From Streptosporangiaceae bacterium (GTDB taxonomy: Bacteria; Actinomycetota; Actinomycetes; Streptosporangiales; Streptosporangiaceae), in the NCBI GenBank assembly GCA_019239975.1, contig JAFAZE010000047.1, forward strand, positions 1-64,000: a DNA stretch of 64,000 bases, written 5' to 3'. Position numbers and translations under genes: made by a program. Shown here piece after piece: positions 26,592-34,845 of the stretch (within the stretch, counting starts at the first letter, position 1; each line of letters opens with the position of its first letter). The notes beneath the pieces were generated by a model. The model did no database searches, was not told where the DNA came from, and saw only the letters and a program-made list of their open reading frames with translations.

Positions 26592-27475
26592 TGGACGCCA
26601 CCATGATCAGCCAGATGCGGCGGTTCAACCGGACCGTGACCCAGCGGATCGGCGCGCTCGACGACACGTTTCTCTCCCGCGGCAGGCCGCTCGGGCAGGC
26701 GCGCGTGCTGTGGGAGATCGGCACCGGCGGGATTCAGGTAAGGACACTGCGCTCCCGGCTGGGCCTGGACTCCGGTTACCTGAGCCGTCTGCTGCGGGCG
26801 CTCGAAGCCGGCGGGCTCGTCGTGGTCGGCGCGGATCCCGGCGACGGCCGCATCCGGACGGTGCGGCTGACCCAGGCGGGCCTGGCCGAGCGCGCCGAGC
26901 TGGACCGGCTGTCCGACGAGCGGGCGGCCTCCATCCTGCGCCCGCTCAGCGGTCGGCAGCGCGGGCGCCTCGCCGCTGCCATGGCCGAGGTCGAGCGGCT
27001 GCTCACCGCGTCGATGGTCAGCATCGCCGCCGCTGACCCGCGCCACCCCGATGCGCGGCACTGCGTCCGGGAGTACTTCGCGGAGCTGGCGGGCCGTTTC
27101 GACGGCGGCTTCGACCCAGCGCGCAGCATCTCCGCCGACGACGACGAGCTCACCCCTCCCGCGGGCCTGCTGCTGGTGGCGACCCTGCGCGGCGACCCGG
27201 TCGGCTGCGGTGCGCTGAAGTTCCACGGCGGCGCGCCCACGGAGGTCAAGCGGATGTGGGTCTCGCCCGCGATCCGGGGGCTGGGGCTGGGCCGGCGCCT
27301 GCTCGCCGAGCTGGAGGCCCGGGCGGCGGAGCGCGGCGCGCACACGCTGCGCCTCGAGACCAACGAGACGCTCACCGAGGCGATCGCGCTCTACCGGGCC
27401 GCCGGATACCGGGAGGTGGACGCCTTCAACTCCGAGCCCTACGCCCACCACTGGTTCCAGAAGACCCTTACCTGA
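26591..27475 (+). CDS. MarR-GNAT fusion regulator/acetyltransferase
   Basis: 294 residues. Residues 1-145 are a MarR winged-helix domain (RPLGQARVLWEIG, LRSRLGLDSGYLSRLLRALEAGGLV, DGRIRTVRLTQAGLAERAELD). Residues 150-294 are a GNAT acetyltransferase domain with the acetyl-CoA loop VSPAIRGLGLGRRLLAELE and AIALYRAAGYREVDAFN. Such fusions are common in actinobacteria; their substrate is unknown. The start codon sits at the edge of a perfect 22-bp palindrome. It stands alone, and the next gene converges. Confidence 0.92.
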   Translation: MDATMISQMRRFNRTVTQRIGALDDTFLSRGRPLGQARVLWEIGTGGIQVRTLRSRLGLDSGYLSRLLRALEAGGLVVVGADPGDGRIRTVRLTQAGLAERAELDRLSDERAASILRPLSGRQRGRLAAAMAEVERLLTASMVSIAAADPRHPDARHCVREYFAELAGRFDGGFDPARSISADDDELTPPAGLLLVATLRGDPVGCGALKFHGGAPTEVKRMWVSPAIRGLGLGRRLLAELEARAAERGAHTLRLETNETLTEAIALYRAAGYREVDAFNSEPYAHHWFQKTLT

Positions 27476-27578
27476 CCCCGGCCGCCTGCCCGGCCGTGGC
27501 CAAGACCACATGGCCGCGCCTGCGCGCGCCGGCCCGCTCATCCTGGAGCCCGCGGCCCCGCCGGAGGCACGGGGTTGG

Positions 27579-28070
27579 TTACCGCCGCGGTGGGGGTGCC
27601 AGGTCGCCGCGGCCGGTCAGCACGAACCAGGTGATCAGCCCGGTGATCACGGCGGGGGCGGCGGGCTGGCCGGGGATCAGCGCCAGCACGCCGAGCGACA
27701 GCAGCGCGGCGGCCAGGGCGCGGGTGAGCAGGCGCAGCGGGCGGCCGTGCCAGATCCGCGCGGGGAGGCAGCCGATGGCGGCGGTCAGCCGGGCGGCCTG
27801 CATGGGTGGCGGCAGGGGGCCGCCGGGGATGACCGGCAGCGGTTCGGTGCCGGGTCCTTCGGGGCTGGTCAGGTCGGCGTAGGCTTCGCTGCGGCCCCAG
27901 GGGGTGCGCAGCTCGGCGTAGGCGGCCGAGGCCTGGGCGTAGCGGGCGGGGTCGCCGCCGTCGGGCCGGTCGGGGTGGGTGGCGGCGGCGATCCGGCGCC
28001 AGGCGGCGCGGACCTGTTCGTCGGTCAGGTCGGGGCGGGCGGGCAGGCCAAGGGCGTCGAAGGGGTTCAT
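27579..28070 (-). CDS. Membrane-anchored J-domain protein
   Basis: 163 residues. The first 70 residues are a J domain with the diagnostic HPD at 32-34 (AAATHPDRPDGGDPARYAQASAAYAEL), which stimulates a DnaK/Hsp70. Two hydrophobic helices follow (about 116-132 and 136-152), so it is membrane-bound. No Gly/Phe or zinc-finger region is present, so it is not a general DnaJ. ATG 28070 overlaps the stop of the FtsK/TraB-like gene (ATGA). Coupling to a DNA-translocating ATPase suggests it assembles or regulates that complex; this is inference. Confidence 0.85.
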   Translation of the reverse strand: MNPFDALGLPARPDLTDEQVRAAWRRIAAATHPDRPDGGDPARYAQASAAYAELRTPWGRSEAYADLTSPEGPGTEPLPVIPGGPLPPPMQAARLTAAIGCLPARIWHGRPLRLLTRALAAALLSLGVLALIPGQPAAPAVITGLITWFVLTGRGDLAPPPRR

Positions 28071-29905
28071 AGCGGGGCTCCGGGGCCGAAGACGTCATCC
28101 AGGCTGGGCGGGACGGGGTCCGGAACAGCGTCGGTGCGGCGCGCGGGCACCGGCATGGCCGGGCAGGCGGGGATGGGTGCGGGGGTGAGGGTGAGGGGGG
28201 AGGGTCTGGGCCTGGCGACCTGGACGAAGGTGGCGGCGCCGCGGCGGATGTAGCAGGCCTGCCCGACGTCCATGCGGCGGATCACATCCGGGTCGGCGGT
28301 CCAGGCGCGCTGTTGCCGGGTGGTGCCCTCATTGCCCCAGGTGGCGCCGATGAATTTGTGCGCGGTCTCCAGGACCCGCCGGGTTCCGGCGAGCGCGGCC
28401 AGGGGTTCGGGGTGCGGGGTTTGCAGCACCCAGATGCCGCCGTCGGCGGTGGCGGCGATCCGGTACCGTTCGTCCTCGCTGCCGCCAAGGCCGTGCCAGG
28501 ACTGGGCGGAGACCTGCACCCCGATGCCGAGGGAGCGGCCGCGTTCATACAGGTTGGAGAGGGGGACGCGGCGGGAGACGGCGGAATAGTCGTCGGCGGC
28601 GAGCAGCATGGCGCGCGGCGCTCCGAACGGGTCGGTGGCGGTGTGCGCGGCCAGTTCGGTGATCGCCATGGCCTGGGCTTCGGCGACCGACGGTTCGCGG
28701 GTGCCTTCCAGGATGAAGTACCAGGCGTCGGCATCCGCGAGCGTGCCGGGGCCGTCCAGCGCCGGGCCGAGGCGCCCGAGCAGGGTGCTGAACCGGAGCT
28801 GGATGTCGGGCAGGTGCCGGGCGGCGGCACGGGCCCGGGCCGCCTGCCCCGGGTGCCTGGCCCACGCGCCTTCCAGCCAGCGGGCATCCAGCCGGTCCAG
28901 GAATTCGGCCGCGTTGTGGGGTGGGCCGGTGGGGGCGGTGATGGCCAGGGTGAGGACGGCTTGCATGATGTCGGCGTAGTAGGCGGCGGCGCCGTCCCCG
29001 GTTTCCACCATCTGGTACAGCAGCACGGCCAGGTCGTCCGGCGGCAGGTCCCACAGGGTCAGCCGGGCCTCATCGGGCCAGATGGCGACCCGCCGGGCCC
29101 CGGCGCCGTGCAGCAGGCGGCGGGTGCGGTCGGCTTTGCGGCGGGCGTCCCGGCCGCCCTTGCAGTCCAGCACCACCAGCAGCGGGTTCTGCCCGGCGTG
29201 GGCGGCGGCGGTGAACCACCCCGCCCACAGCCGGATCATCAGGTTCGTCTTCCCGGATCCGGTGGCGCCGACGATGACCATGTGCCGCCCGCACATCTGG
29301 TGCGGCACGGTGAACACCGGGTGCCAGCGATGGCCGACGGTGCGGATCGTGCCGCCGACCGGGATCCGCCCGCCGGAGGCCAGCAGCGGGACCGCGCCGG
29401 GGGCGGCGACCCGGCCCCGCGCGGTGCGAGCCTGCCGCCGCCATTGCCGGGCGTCGAAGACCATCGGCGCGGAGGCCAGCCGCCCGCCGATCCCGGTGGT
29501 GATCGCGTAGATCCGCCACGCCCACAGCAAGGCGGCCAGCCCGAGACCGGCCGGGACCGCGGCCGGGGCCAGCAGCAGGAACGTCCGTACCAGGCTGAGC
29601 GCGCTCAGCTGCCGCCAGCCGCGCTCCCACTGTGCGGTCAGCGGCGGAGCCTGCCAGCGGTGATCGCGCAGCACCAGGGCGGCGAGCCAGACCGCGGTCA
29701 CCGGCAGCGCCCACGCGGCGGCGCGGCCGAGCCGGACCGGCGGCCAGCCGCGCAGCCACGCCGCCACATACCCGGCGGCCGCTGTTAAAGTCACCGGCCA
29801 CGCCGCGACCGCCAGCGCGGCCAGCAGCAGCCGCCCGGCCAGCCTGGCCGCCTTGCGCAGCAGCCACAACACCACGGTCACCTTGAGCACCGACCACACC
29901 GTCAT
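28067..29905 (-). CDS. FtsK/VirD4-type conjugation coupling ATPase
   Basis: 612 residues. Three or four N-terminal membrane helices (about 10-50, 63-80, 105-128) precede a P-loop ATPase domain: Walker A GATGSGKT (213-220), Walker B LLVVLDCKGG (about 243), and later AMLLAADDYSAVSRR and a GVQVSAQSW motif. It resembles the type IV secretory / TraB-like translocases found next to replication-relaxation genes in actinobacteria. It would move DNA during transfer. ATG 29905 overlaps the upstream gene stop by 4 nt, and its own stop overlaps the J-domain gene. The C-terminal 60 residues are Pro-rich. Confidence 0.85.
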   Translation of the reverse strand: MTVWSVLKVTVVLWLLRKAARLAGRLLLAALAVAAWPVTLTAAAGYVAAWLRGWPPVRLGRAAAWALPVTAVWLAALVLRDHRWQAPPLTAQWERGWRQLSALSLVRTFLLLAPAAVPAGLGLAALLWAWRIYAITTGIGGRLASAPMVFDARQWRRQARTARGRVAAPGAVPLLASGGRIPVGGTIRTVGHRWHPVFTVPHQMCGRHMVIVGATGSGKTNLMIRLWAGWFTAAAHAGQNPLLVVLDCKGGRDARRKADRTRRLLHGAGARRVAIWPDEARLTLWDLPPDDLAVLLYQMVETGDGAAAYYADIMQAVLTLAITAPTGPPHNAAEFLDRLDARWLEGAWARHPGQAARARAAARHLPDIQLRFSTLLGRLGPALDGPGTLADADAWYFILEGTREPSVAEAQAMAITELAAHTATDPFGAPRAMLLAADDYSAVSRRVPLSNLYERGRSLGIGVQVSAQSWHGLGGSEDERYRIAATADGGIWVLQTPHPEPLAALAGTRRVLETAHKFIGATWGNEGTTRQQRAWTADPDVIRRMDVGQACYIRRGAATFVQVARPRPSPLTLTPAPIPACPAMPVPARRTDAVPDPVPPSLDDVFGPGAPL

Positions 29906-30631
29906 GACGCGGACTCCGGGGCGAACGCGGAGGCGGGCAGTTTCCGGATGATGACCCGCGGCTGTTCGGCCGCCCGGAGCGAGGCGGCGGCACGGGTCAC
30001 CACCGGCAGCGCGGCCGGGGCCGTCAGGTAGACCACCAGCGCGTACCGCACCGGCGACAGCAGCCCCGCCATGATTCTCATCGTCCGCTCGGCCGGTTTC
30101 GGGGTCAGCTCCACCTCCACCGCCCACACCTGCCCGCCATACGGGCTGCCCGGCAGGCTGGGCCAGTGGATCTCCGCATCGGCCACGTGCCCGGCCCGCC
30201 CGGCCGCGGGCTGGTCGGCGCGCAGCCGCCGCTCCGAATGCCACCACGCCCGCCCATCGGCCCACGCCTGCCCGCTGGCCAGCCACAGCCGGGCGGCGAG
30301 CACCGCGCGGATGTGCGCCAGCCGGCCCAGCGACGGCTGGGAACCCCAGCCCGGCCGCCCGCATCCCCTCCCGGGTCAGCCAGCACCACGCCGGGCCCGG
30401 CCCCAGCCGCCCGGCCGCGGCGTACCCGGCGCGCCGCCACCGGGCCACGATCGCCGCCACCCTCGCGGGCTGCACCCGCAGCGCGGACGCCAGCAGGTCA
30501 TACGGGGCGCCGTAGTGCTCGCCGCACAGCAGCAGCCCGTCGATGTCCCGCTGGGACAGCCGTATTAACCCCGCATCCGCACGGCGCGGCGGCCTGCTCG
30601 CGGTGGCGGTGGAGTGCCCTTGTGCTCTCAT
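29902..30631 (-). pseudogene. Replication-relaxation family protein, frameshifted
   Basis: The N-terminal winged-helix part (LIRLSQRDIDGLLLCGEHYG, RVAAIVARWRRAGYAAAGRL, WCWLTREGMRAAGLGFP) is read from ATG 30631. The C-terminal part (PSLGRLAHIRAV, ARLWLASGQAWADGRAWW, VWAVEVELTPKPAERT) continues in another frame and ends at 29902. One frame change at about 30325-30345 (near CCCAGCCGTCGCT) would restore a roughly 240-residue Replic_Relax protein. Everything else looks intact and codon bias is normal on both sides. This may be a recent mutation, a sequencing error or a programmed shift. The downstream ATPase start overlaps its stop, so an ordinary frame is expected. Confidence 0.75.
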
Positions 30632-30903
30632 GCCTGTCCCAGCCTTCCCCGCAGTCCCAACTACCCCGGACGCTAAATGTATTCACACGTGTACGAGATG
30701 TGACGATTGTTCCGCCGGGCAGGGACGCGTCACCGGAAAGCGCGGCCATCGTAAGCGGATCGTCATAAAGGGGCGTTGCGCCGTCCGGCAGCACCGACCC
30801 GCCAGCCGCCATCCGGCCCGGCACCACTCACCAACAGCAACGCCAGTAACGCGGGCACCGGCCTACGCCAATGGCTGGATGCCGATGGCACTGCCTTCTT
30901 TCG

Positions 30904-31413
30904 TCATCGGGAACTCCCGGGGAACGCTTTGGGTGTCTCACGGGTCGTGCCGTCATGCCTTTCCGGCGTTGTGGCTTGGCCGCGGTCAGCGACGACGTAC
31001 CCGGCGGTTGCGGGGAGCTGGTGCAGGTACCCCGCCCGCACGAGCACCGCCAGGCCCTTGCGCACGGTGCCCTTGCCCCGCCCGGTCACCGCGGCGGTGC
31101 CGGCGACGCGGACGCGGGCACCCGGTTTGAGCGTGCCGTCTTCGATCTGGTGCCGGAGCGTCCATGCGACCTGCATGTAGCCGAGCAGGCTGAGGATGGG
31201 ATCATCGAACGGGTCATCCGCCGTGAAGGCCTGGGTCTTGGCAAGCGCGCCCTCCAGGTAGCCGGTCAGCGATGTGCGGGGCACCGCGAAGCCGTTATCC
31301 CAGCGGACCTCGAGGTCGGCAGCCTGGATCAGCCGCCAGAGCGCCTGGGTTGACAGCCGCAGGATCGACGCCACTTCATGCACAGGCAGGAGAATGTCAC
31401 TCTCGCCGGTCAT
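30904..31413 (-). CDS. Excisionase-like HTH protein with C-terminal winged helix
   Basis: 169 residues. The N-terminal part (LLPVHEVASILRLSTQALWRLI, VPRTSLTGYLEGAL) resembles an excisionase/MerR-like DNA-binding domain. The C-terminal part (MQVAWTLRHQIEDGTLKPG, GRGKGTVRKGLAVLVRAGYLHQLP) looks like a GntR-type winged helix. The combination suggests a regulator of an integrated element, in keeping with the neighbouring conjugation genes. ATG 31413 is the frame start. A 272-bp gene-free gap separates it from the replication-relaxation gene. Confidence 0.65.
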   Translation of the reverse strand: MTGESDILLPVHEVASILRLSTQALWRLIQAADLEVRWDNGFAVPRTSLTGYLEGALAKTQAFTADDPFDDPILSLLGYMQVAWTLRHQIEDGTLKPGARVRVAGTAAVTGRGKGTVRKGLAVLVRAGYLHQLPATAGYVVADRGQATTPERHDGTTRETPKAFPGSSR

Positions 31414-31461
31414 CTGTCCGCCTTCCGTTCATAGCCGCAGTGCCAGCAGGGACCTGCCTGG

Positions 31462-31968
31462 TCAGCCGGCGGTGTCATCCGGTCTCTCCGGAGCGGCGGG
31501 CAGCGCGGCCCAGACGACTTTGCCCGGCCAGCCGTCCACGCTTGTCCAGCCCCATTTGTCCGTCATCGCGTCGATAAGCTGCAGCCCCCGGCCGTTCTCG
31601 TCATCTGGTTCGGCATGCATCGGCACGGGCGCGGCGGGGCTTGTGTCCCAGACCTCCAGGAGTAGCCGGGCATGGTCAGCGAGCATCCGCACGTACACCA
31701 TGGCCAGGGTGCCGCCCCGGTACAGCGGATGCCCGTCGGCATCGGTGGATGCCAGGACGGCGTTGGTGACCAGTTCGCTGGCGACAAGCTCGGCCGTGTC
31801 CGCGAGGCTGGCCATGTTCCATTCGGCCAGGACGAGGCGGACGTGCGCCCTGACGCACGCCGGGGCCGTAGGCAGGACACCCAGGGGCAGCACAGTCGAA
31901 TGAGGCCAGCGAGGTGCCGCGTGCCGCTCGTCCGCCAGGGTTGGCACCGTGCAGGCGCTGGTGGTCAC
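31462..31968 (-). CDS. RsbW-like ATP-binding protein
   Basis: 168 residues, a single HATPase_c_2 domain of anti-sigma kinase type: ELVASELVTNAVLAS is the N box, LLEVWDTSPAAP the D box and ENGRGLQLIDAM the G box. All nucleotide-binding positions are kept. Such proteins are very common beside XRE/DUF397 genes in actinobacteria; the partner is unknown. GTG 31968 overlaps the stop of the 72-residue gene upstream (GTGA), so the two are coupled. Confidence 0.88.
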   Translation of the reverse strand: MTTSACTVPTLADERHAAPRWPHSTVLPLGVLPTAPACVRAHVRLVLAEWNMASLADTAELVASELVTNAVLASTDADGHPLYRGGTLAMVYVRMLADHARLLLEVWDTSPAAPVPMHAEPDDENGRGLQLIDAMTDKWGWTSVDGWPGKVVWAALPAAPERPDDTAG

Positions 31969-32183
31969 GGCGTTGCCCCCCGGGGGACGGGGTTCGCCAG
32001 GTAGTTGGCGCGGACCAGTGCGCGCAGGGCCCCGGGGGACTCGGCCTCGAGGATCACGGCGGGGTCGTCCTTACGCCGCGCGCTGTAGGGGTTGACCGCG
32101 CCGGGGGTGCGGGTGATCAGGTAGGCGCTGCCCCAGTCGTCGCGCAGCATTCCGTAGGCGTCCATTTCGCTGATGCCCGGCAT
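31965..32183 (-). CDS. Small hypothetical protein (72 residues)
   Basis: MPGISEMDAYGMLRDDWGSA opens a compact protein with LITRTPGAVNPYSARRKDD and a C-terminal helix (SPGALRALVRANYLAN). I recognise no named family. Similar small proteins often precede RsbW-like genes near XRE regulators. ATG 32183 follows AGGAGAG; the longer frame to 32312 is Pro/Arg-rich and unlikely. It overlaps the ATPase start and is divergent from the XRE gene, so the 203-bp gap probably regulates both. Confidence 0.75.
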   Translation of the reverse strand: MPGISEMDAYGMLRDDWGSAYLITRTPGAVNPYSARRKDDPAVILEAESPGALRALVRANYLANPVPRGATP

Positions 32184-32386
32184 CGTCTCTCCTGGGATGT
32201 CTTCCTGCGCCCCCGGCCCGCCGGGTGACTTGCGGGCCGGGGCGCGCCCGGGGCGTGAAACCCAGGGTCCCGGGCGCGCATGACAAGCATCATCCGGCGG
32301 CGTACCGTTCACACCAGGTCGCGGGCGTTAGGTGACGGCTCGTGACGATGTGTGACAGGACTCCCTTCGGCGAGAGAGGGCGTGAC

Positions 32387-33217
32387 ATGGCTCCTTCCGG
32401 GCGTGACGATCCCGACCGTGCGCTGTTCGCGGATGAGTTGCGGGCGATGCGCAAGCACGCAGGGCTGTCCCGCGACGAGCTGGGCGAGCGGATCGGCTAC
32501 AGCGGTTCGGTCATCGGCAACATCGAGGCGCAGCACCGCAGCCCGACGAAGGACCAGGCCAGGCGGCTGGATGAGGCGTTCAGCCTGCCGGGCACGTTCG
32601 CCCGGCTTGAGGAGCGGCTACGGGGGGTGCCTTTCTCCGCTGGCTTCCGCCCGTTCCACCCGTACGAGGCCGAGGCGCGGACGCTGCGAACGTTCCAGCA
32701 CGTCCTAATCCCCGGGCTGTTGCAAACGGAGGATTACGCACGGGCTCTCTCGCTGGCGTACCCGGACACCACCGACGAGGAGGTTGAGGAGCGGGTTACG
32801 GCGCGGCTGGCACGGCAGGCCATCCTTACCCGGGAGGAGCCGCCCCCGCCGAAGCTGTGGGTGCTGCTGGATGAGGCGGTCTTGCACCGCGAGGTCGGCA
32901 GCGCGAAGGTCATGCACAATCAGTTGATGCACCTGGAGAGGATGGCGCGGCGGCCGAACATCACTGTCCAGGTGATCCCGCGCACGCTGCCCCATCCCGG
33001 CCTGCTGGGTGCGTTCGTGATCGCGGAACCGGACGATTCGGGCGCTATCGTGTACCTGGAGAACGCAGACGGCGGACAGACCGTGGAGAAGGCCGACACG
33101 GTGTCTCGCGTGACGCTAATGTTCGACGCGCTGCGCACGGAGGCGCTGCCAGGGAGCGCTTCCCTGAGTTTGATAGAGGATGTGGCAGACAAGCAATGGA
33201 AGGAAATAGCGCCGTAA
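32387..33217 (+). CDS. XRE-family regulator with DUF5753 domain
   Basis: 276 residues. HTH at about 15-70 (LRAMRKHAGLSRDELGERIG, YSGSVIGNIEAQHRSPT), then DUF5753 (VLIPGLLQTEDYARALSLAYP, VLLDEAVLHREVG, RRPNITVQVIPRTLPHPGLL). It is WhiJ-like and paired with the DUF397 gene that overlaps its 3' end by 22 nt. ATG 32387 follows GAGAGAGGG. GTGAC-containing direct repeats at about 32332-32358 upstream could be its operator. It probably also controls the divergent small-protein/ATPase pair. Confidence 0.92.
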   Translation: MAPSGRDDPDRALFADELRAMRKHAGLSRDELGERIGYSGSVIGNIEAQHRSPTKDQARRLDEAFSLPGTFARLEERLRGVPFSAGFRPFHPYEAEARTLRTFQHVLIPGLLQTEDYARALSLAYPDTTDEEVEERVTARLARQAILTREEPPPPKLWVLLDEAVLHREVGSAKVMHNQLMHLERMARRPNITVQVIPRTLPHPGLLGAFVIAEPDDSGAIVYLENADGGQTVEKADTVSRVTLMFDALRTEALPGSASLSLIEDVADKQWKEIAP

Positions 33218-33396
33218 CCTGGCGTAAATCAAGCTACAGCGGCGGCAACGGCGGTGACTGCGTGGAAGTCGGCGCCGCTGGCTGCGAGATTGCCGTCCGT
33301 GACAGCAAAGACCCGGACGGCCCCCGCCTCGCGTTCGGGCGCGGGTCATGGCGGGCGTTCGCCGCGACGCTGAAGACCAGTGTTAACGAGGCGTGA
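33196..33396 (+). CDS. DUF397 protein
   Basis: 66 residues: VTWRKSSYSGGNGGDCVEVG, AVRDSKDPDGPRLAFGRGSW, FAATLKTS. A full, canonical DUF397 domain. It starts within the last 22 nt of the XRE gene, so it is translationally coupled. It is the probable cognate partner or antagonist of that regulator. A hairpin follows its stop. Confidence 0.93.
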   Translation: MEGNSAVTWRKSSYSGGNGGDCVEVGAAGCEIAVRDSKDPDGPRLAFGRGSWRAFAATLKTSVNEA

Positions 33397-33412
33397 GCTG
33401 ACCGGAAGTGTT

Positions 33413-33434
33413 CCCGCACGCTGACGCGTGCGGG
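33413..33434 (+). terminator. Hairpin terminator after DUF397
   Basis: CCCGCACGC, TGAC loop, GCGTGCGGG: a 9-bp perfect stem 17 nt after the stop. There is only a weak T-run (GTTTCG) a few nt further on. Confidence 0.6.
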
Positions 33435-33822
33435 GCCGTTTCGCGCTGCGTGTTGTGCGGGGTCTGCGGGGGCCCGCAGGCCCCCGGGACTGCGAGTGTC
33501 GTTGACAGGTGCCGGGCGGCGGGGCAGGCTCCGGCCTCCGGCATCCCGCGCGTCCGCGCCCCGGAAATGTGTCCAGCTTCGGTGACCGCGGACCGGCCAG
33601 TGGCCCGTGCCGCCGGTCGCCTTCCGCGTCCGCCGTATGCGCTGGGCTTGGCGCATGCCGTGCGAAGCGCGGCGTCCCCGGTGCACCTTCCTCGGCGCTG
33701 GGTGGTGGTTGTGCTTGCGCCTTCCCCGGTCATCGGTGCGGACGGTGATCACGTCCCCGGGTGGGGTAGAGGCAGGTAGGGGCACAGCGCCCGTTCTTCC
33801 CATGGCTCGGCGGATGAGCCGG
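33435..33822. other. Roughly 390-bp gap without a gene
   Basis: No frame shows coding bias or homology on either strand. No clear hairpin or promoter is visible. Confidence 0.5.
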
Positions 33823-34386
33823 CTAGCGCGCCACGCGGTAGCGGAGGTAGACGACTCTCGAGCTGAAGGTGCGGGTCTCGACGAGTTCGAGATCCACCCG
33901 GCGCTCGCGCTGGGGAAAGAACGGGATGCCACCGCCAGCCAGCACCGGGTAGACCCTGGCCCGGTACTCGTCGATCAGGCCCAGCGCGGCAGCCTCGCCG
34001 GCGAGAGTCGCGCCGCCGATCGCGATATCGCCCTCTTCCGGTTCGGCTCGCAACCGCTCGATCTCCTCCGCCACGCCGCCGGAGGCCAGGCGGGCATTGC
34101 CCTGCACCGCCGACAGCGTGGTGGAGAACACCACCTTTGGGAGCGGCTTCCAGATCGTGGCCCACTCGAGCATTGAGTTGTCGAGCGATGGATCCTAGTC
34201 GGCGGTCTCCCAGTACAGCATCGTCTCGTACAGCCGTCGTCCCAGCAGGTGGACGCCGACCTGTCGTATCTCGTCGGTGACGAAGCGAAAGACCTCCTCG
34301 TCGGGCGCCGTCCAGTCGAAGTCGCCGTCCGGCCCGGCGATGTAGCCGTCAAGTGAGACGCCCATCGAATACGTCACGCTGCGCAT
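33823..34386 (-). pseudogene. DHFR-family (RibD C-terminal-like) reductase with in-frame TAG
   Basis: A single frame from ATG 34386 to the stop at 33823 would code about 187 residues of the dihydrofolate-reductase-like RibD_C family. The N-terminal SVTYSMGVSLDGYIAGPDGD and LLGRRLYETM are typical, and the C-terminal PKVVFSTTLSAVQGNARL, DIAIGGATLAGEAAALGLIDEYR and VYPVLAGGGIPFF are intact. Codon 64 is TAG (34195-34197) where relatives usually have a residue such as Gln (ETAD-x-DPSLDNSM), one base from CAG. No frameshift is needed. Either an inactivated gene or a read-through; the second half has an internal ATG (34173) but lacks the NADPH site. Confidence 0.85.
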
Positions 34387-34567
34387 CAGAAGTCCTCCTC
34401 AGTGACGGGTTCGACAGTACGACCGCCGGACGCCGCAGGACTCATCGCGGCTCGCGGGACAGGGCAAACGTTGCCGGTTACGGCACTAGCAATGGGCGTG
34501 GTGTATCCATCGTGTTCTGACTCCCTCCGGCCCCGAACCCAGCCCAGCCGTTCCGCCGAACCGGGGA

Positions 34568-34611
34568 TTGGGTGCGATCCGTGTCGCTACAGCAGCACGA
34601 ACTGCACCCAA
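34568..34611. repeat. TAT/TAC-loop palindrome in a 459-bp gene-free gap
   Basis: 44-bp imperfect palindrome, TTGGGTGCGATCC at one end and GCACCCAA at the other, centre CGCTACAGC. Same family as 12699-12742 and 55290-55333. The remainder of 34387-34845 shows no gene. Confidence 0.75.
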
Positions 34612-34845
34612 ACCGGCCAGCCACGCCCCCGCACCCGCGGCCTCCCGCCGCCACAGGCCTGGTCAGAGCTGTATCGTCCCTTCTCCGCTGGGGTCCGGGC
34701 GAAGCCCCCGGCCGCCGCGCAGCTCGGCCCCGGCCGGGTACGAGAGTGTCCCCGGTCATGCGGGAGCGTGGCCAGGCTCCCGGGTTTGGGAGTCCGGGCC
34801 GGCCCGGCGTTCCATCGTCATGACGGCTGCGGCCCGCTCTCCCAC

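Noticed and set aside
27579-33396. Complete integrative conjugative element
   Set aside because: No integrase, relaxase, tRNA or flanking direct repeats were found, so only a partial or chromosomal module can be claimed.
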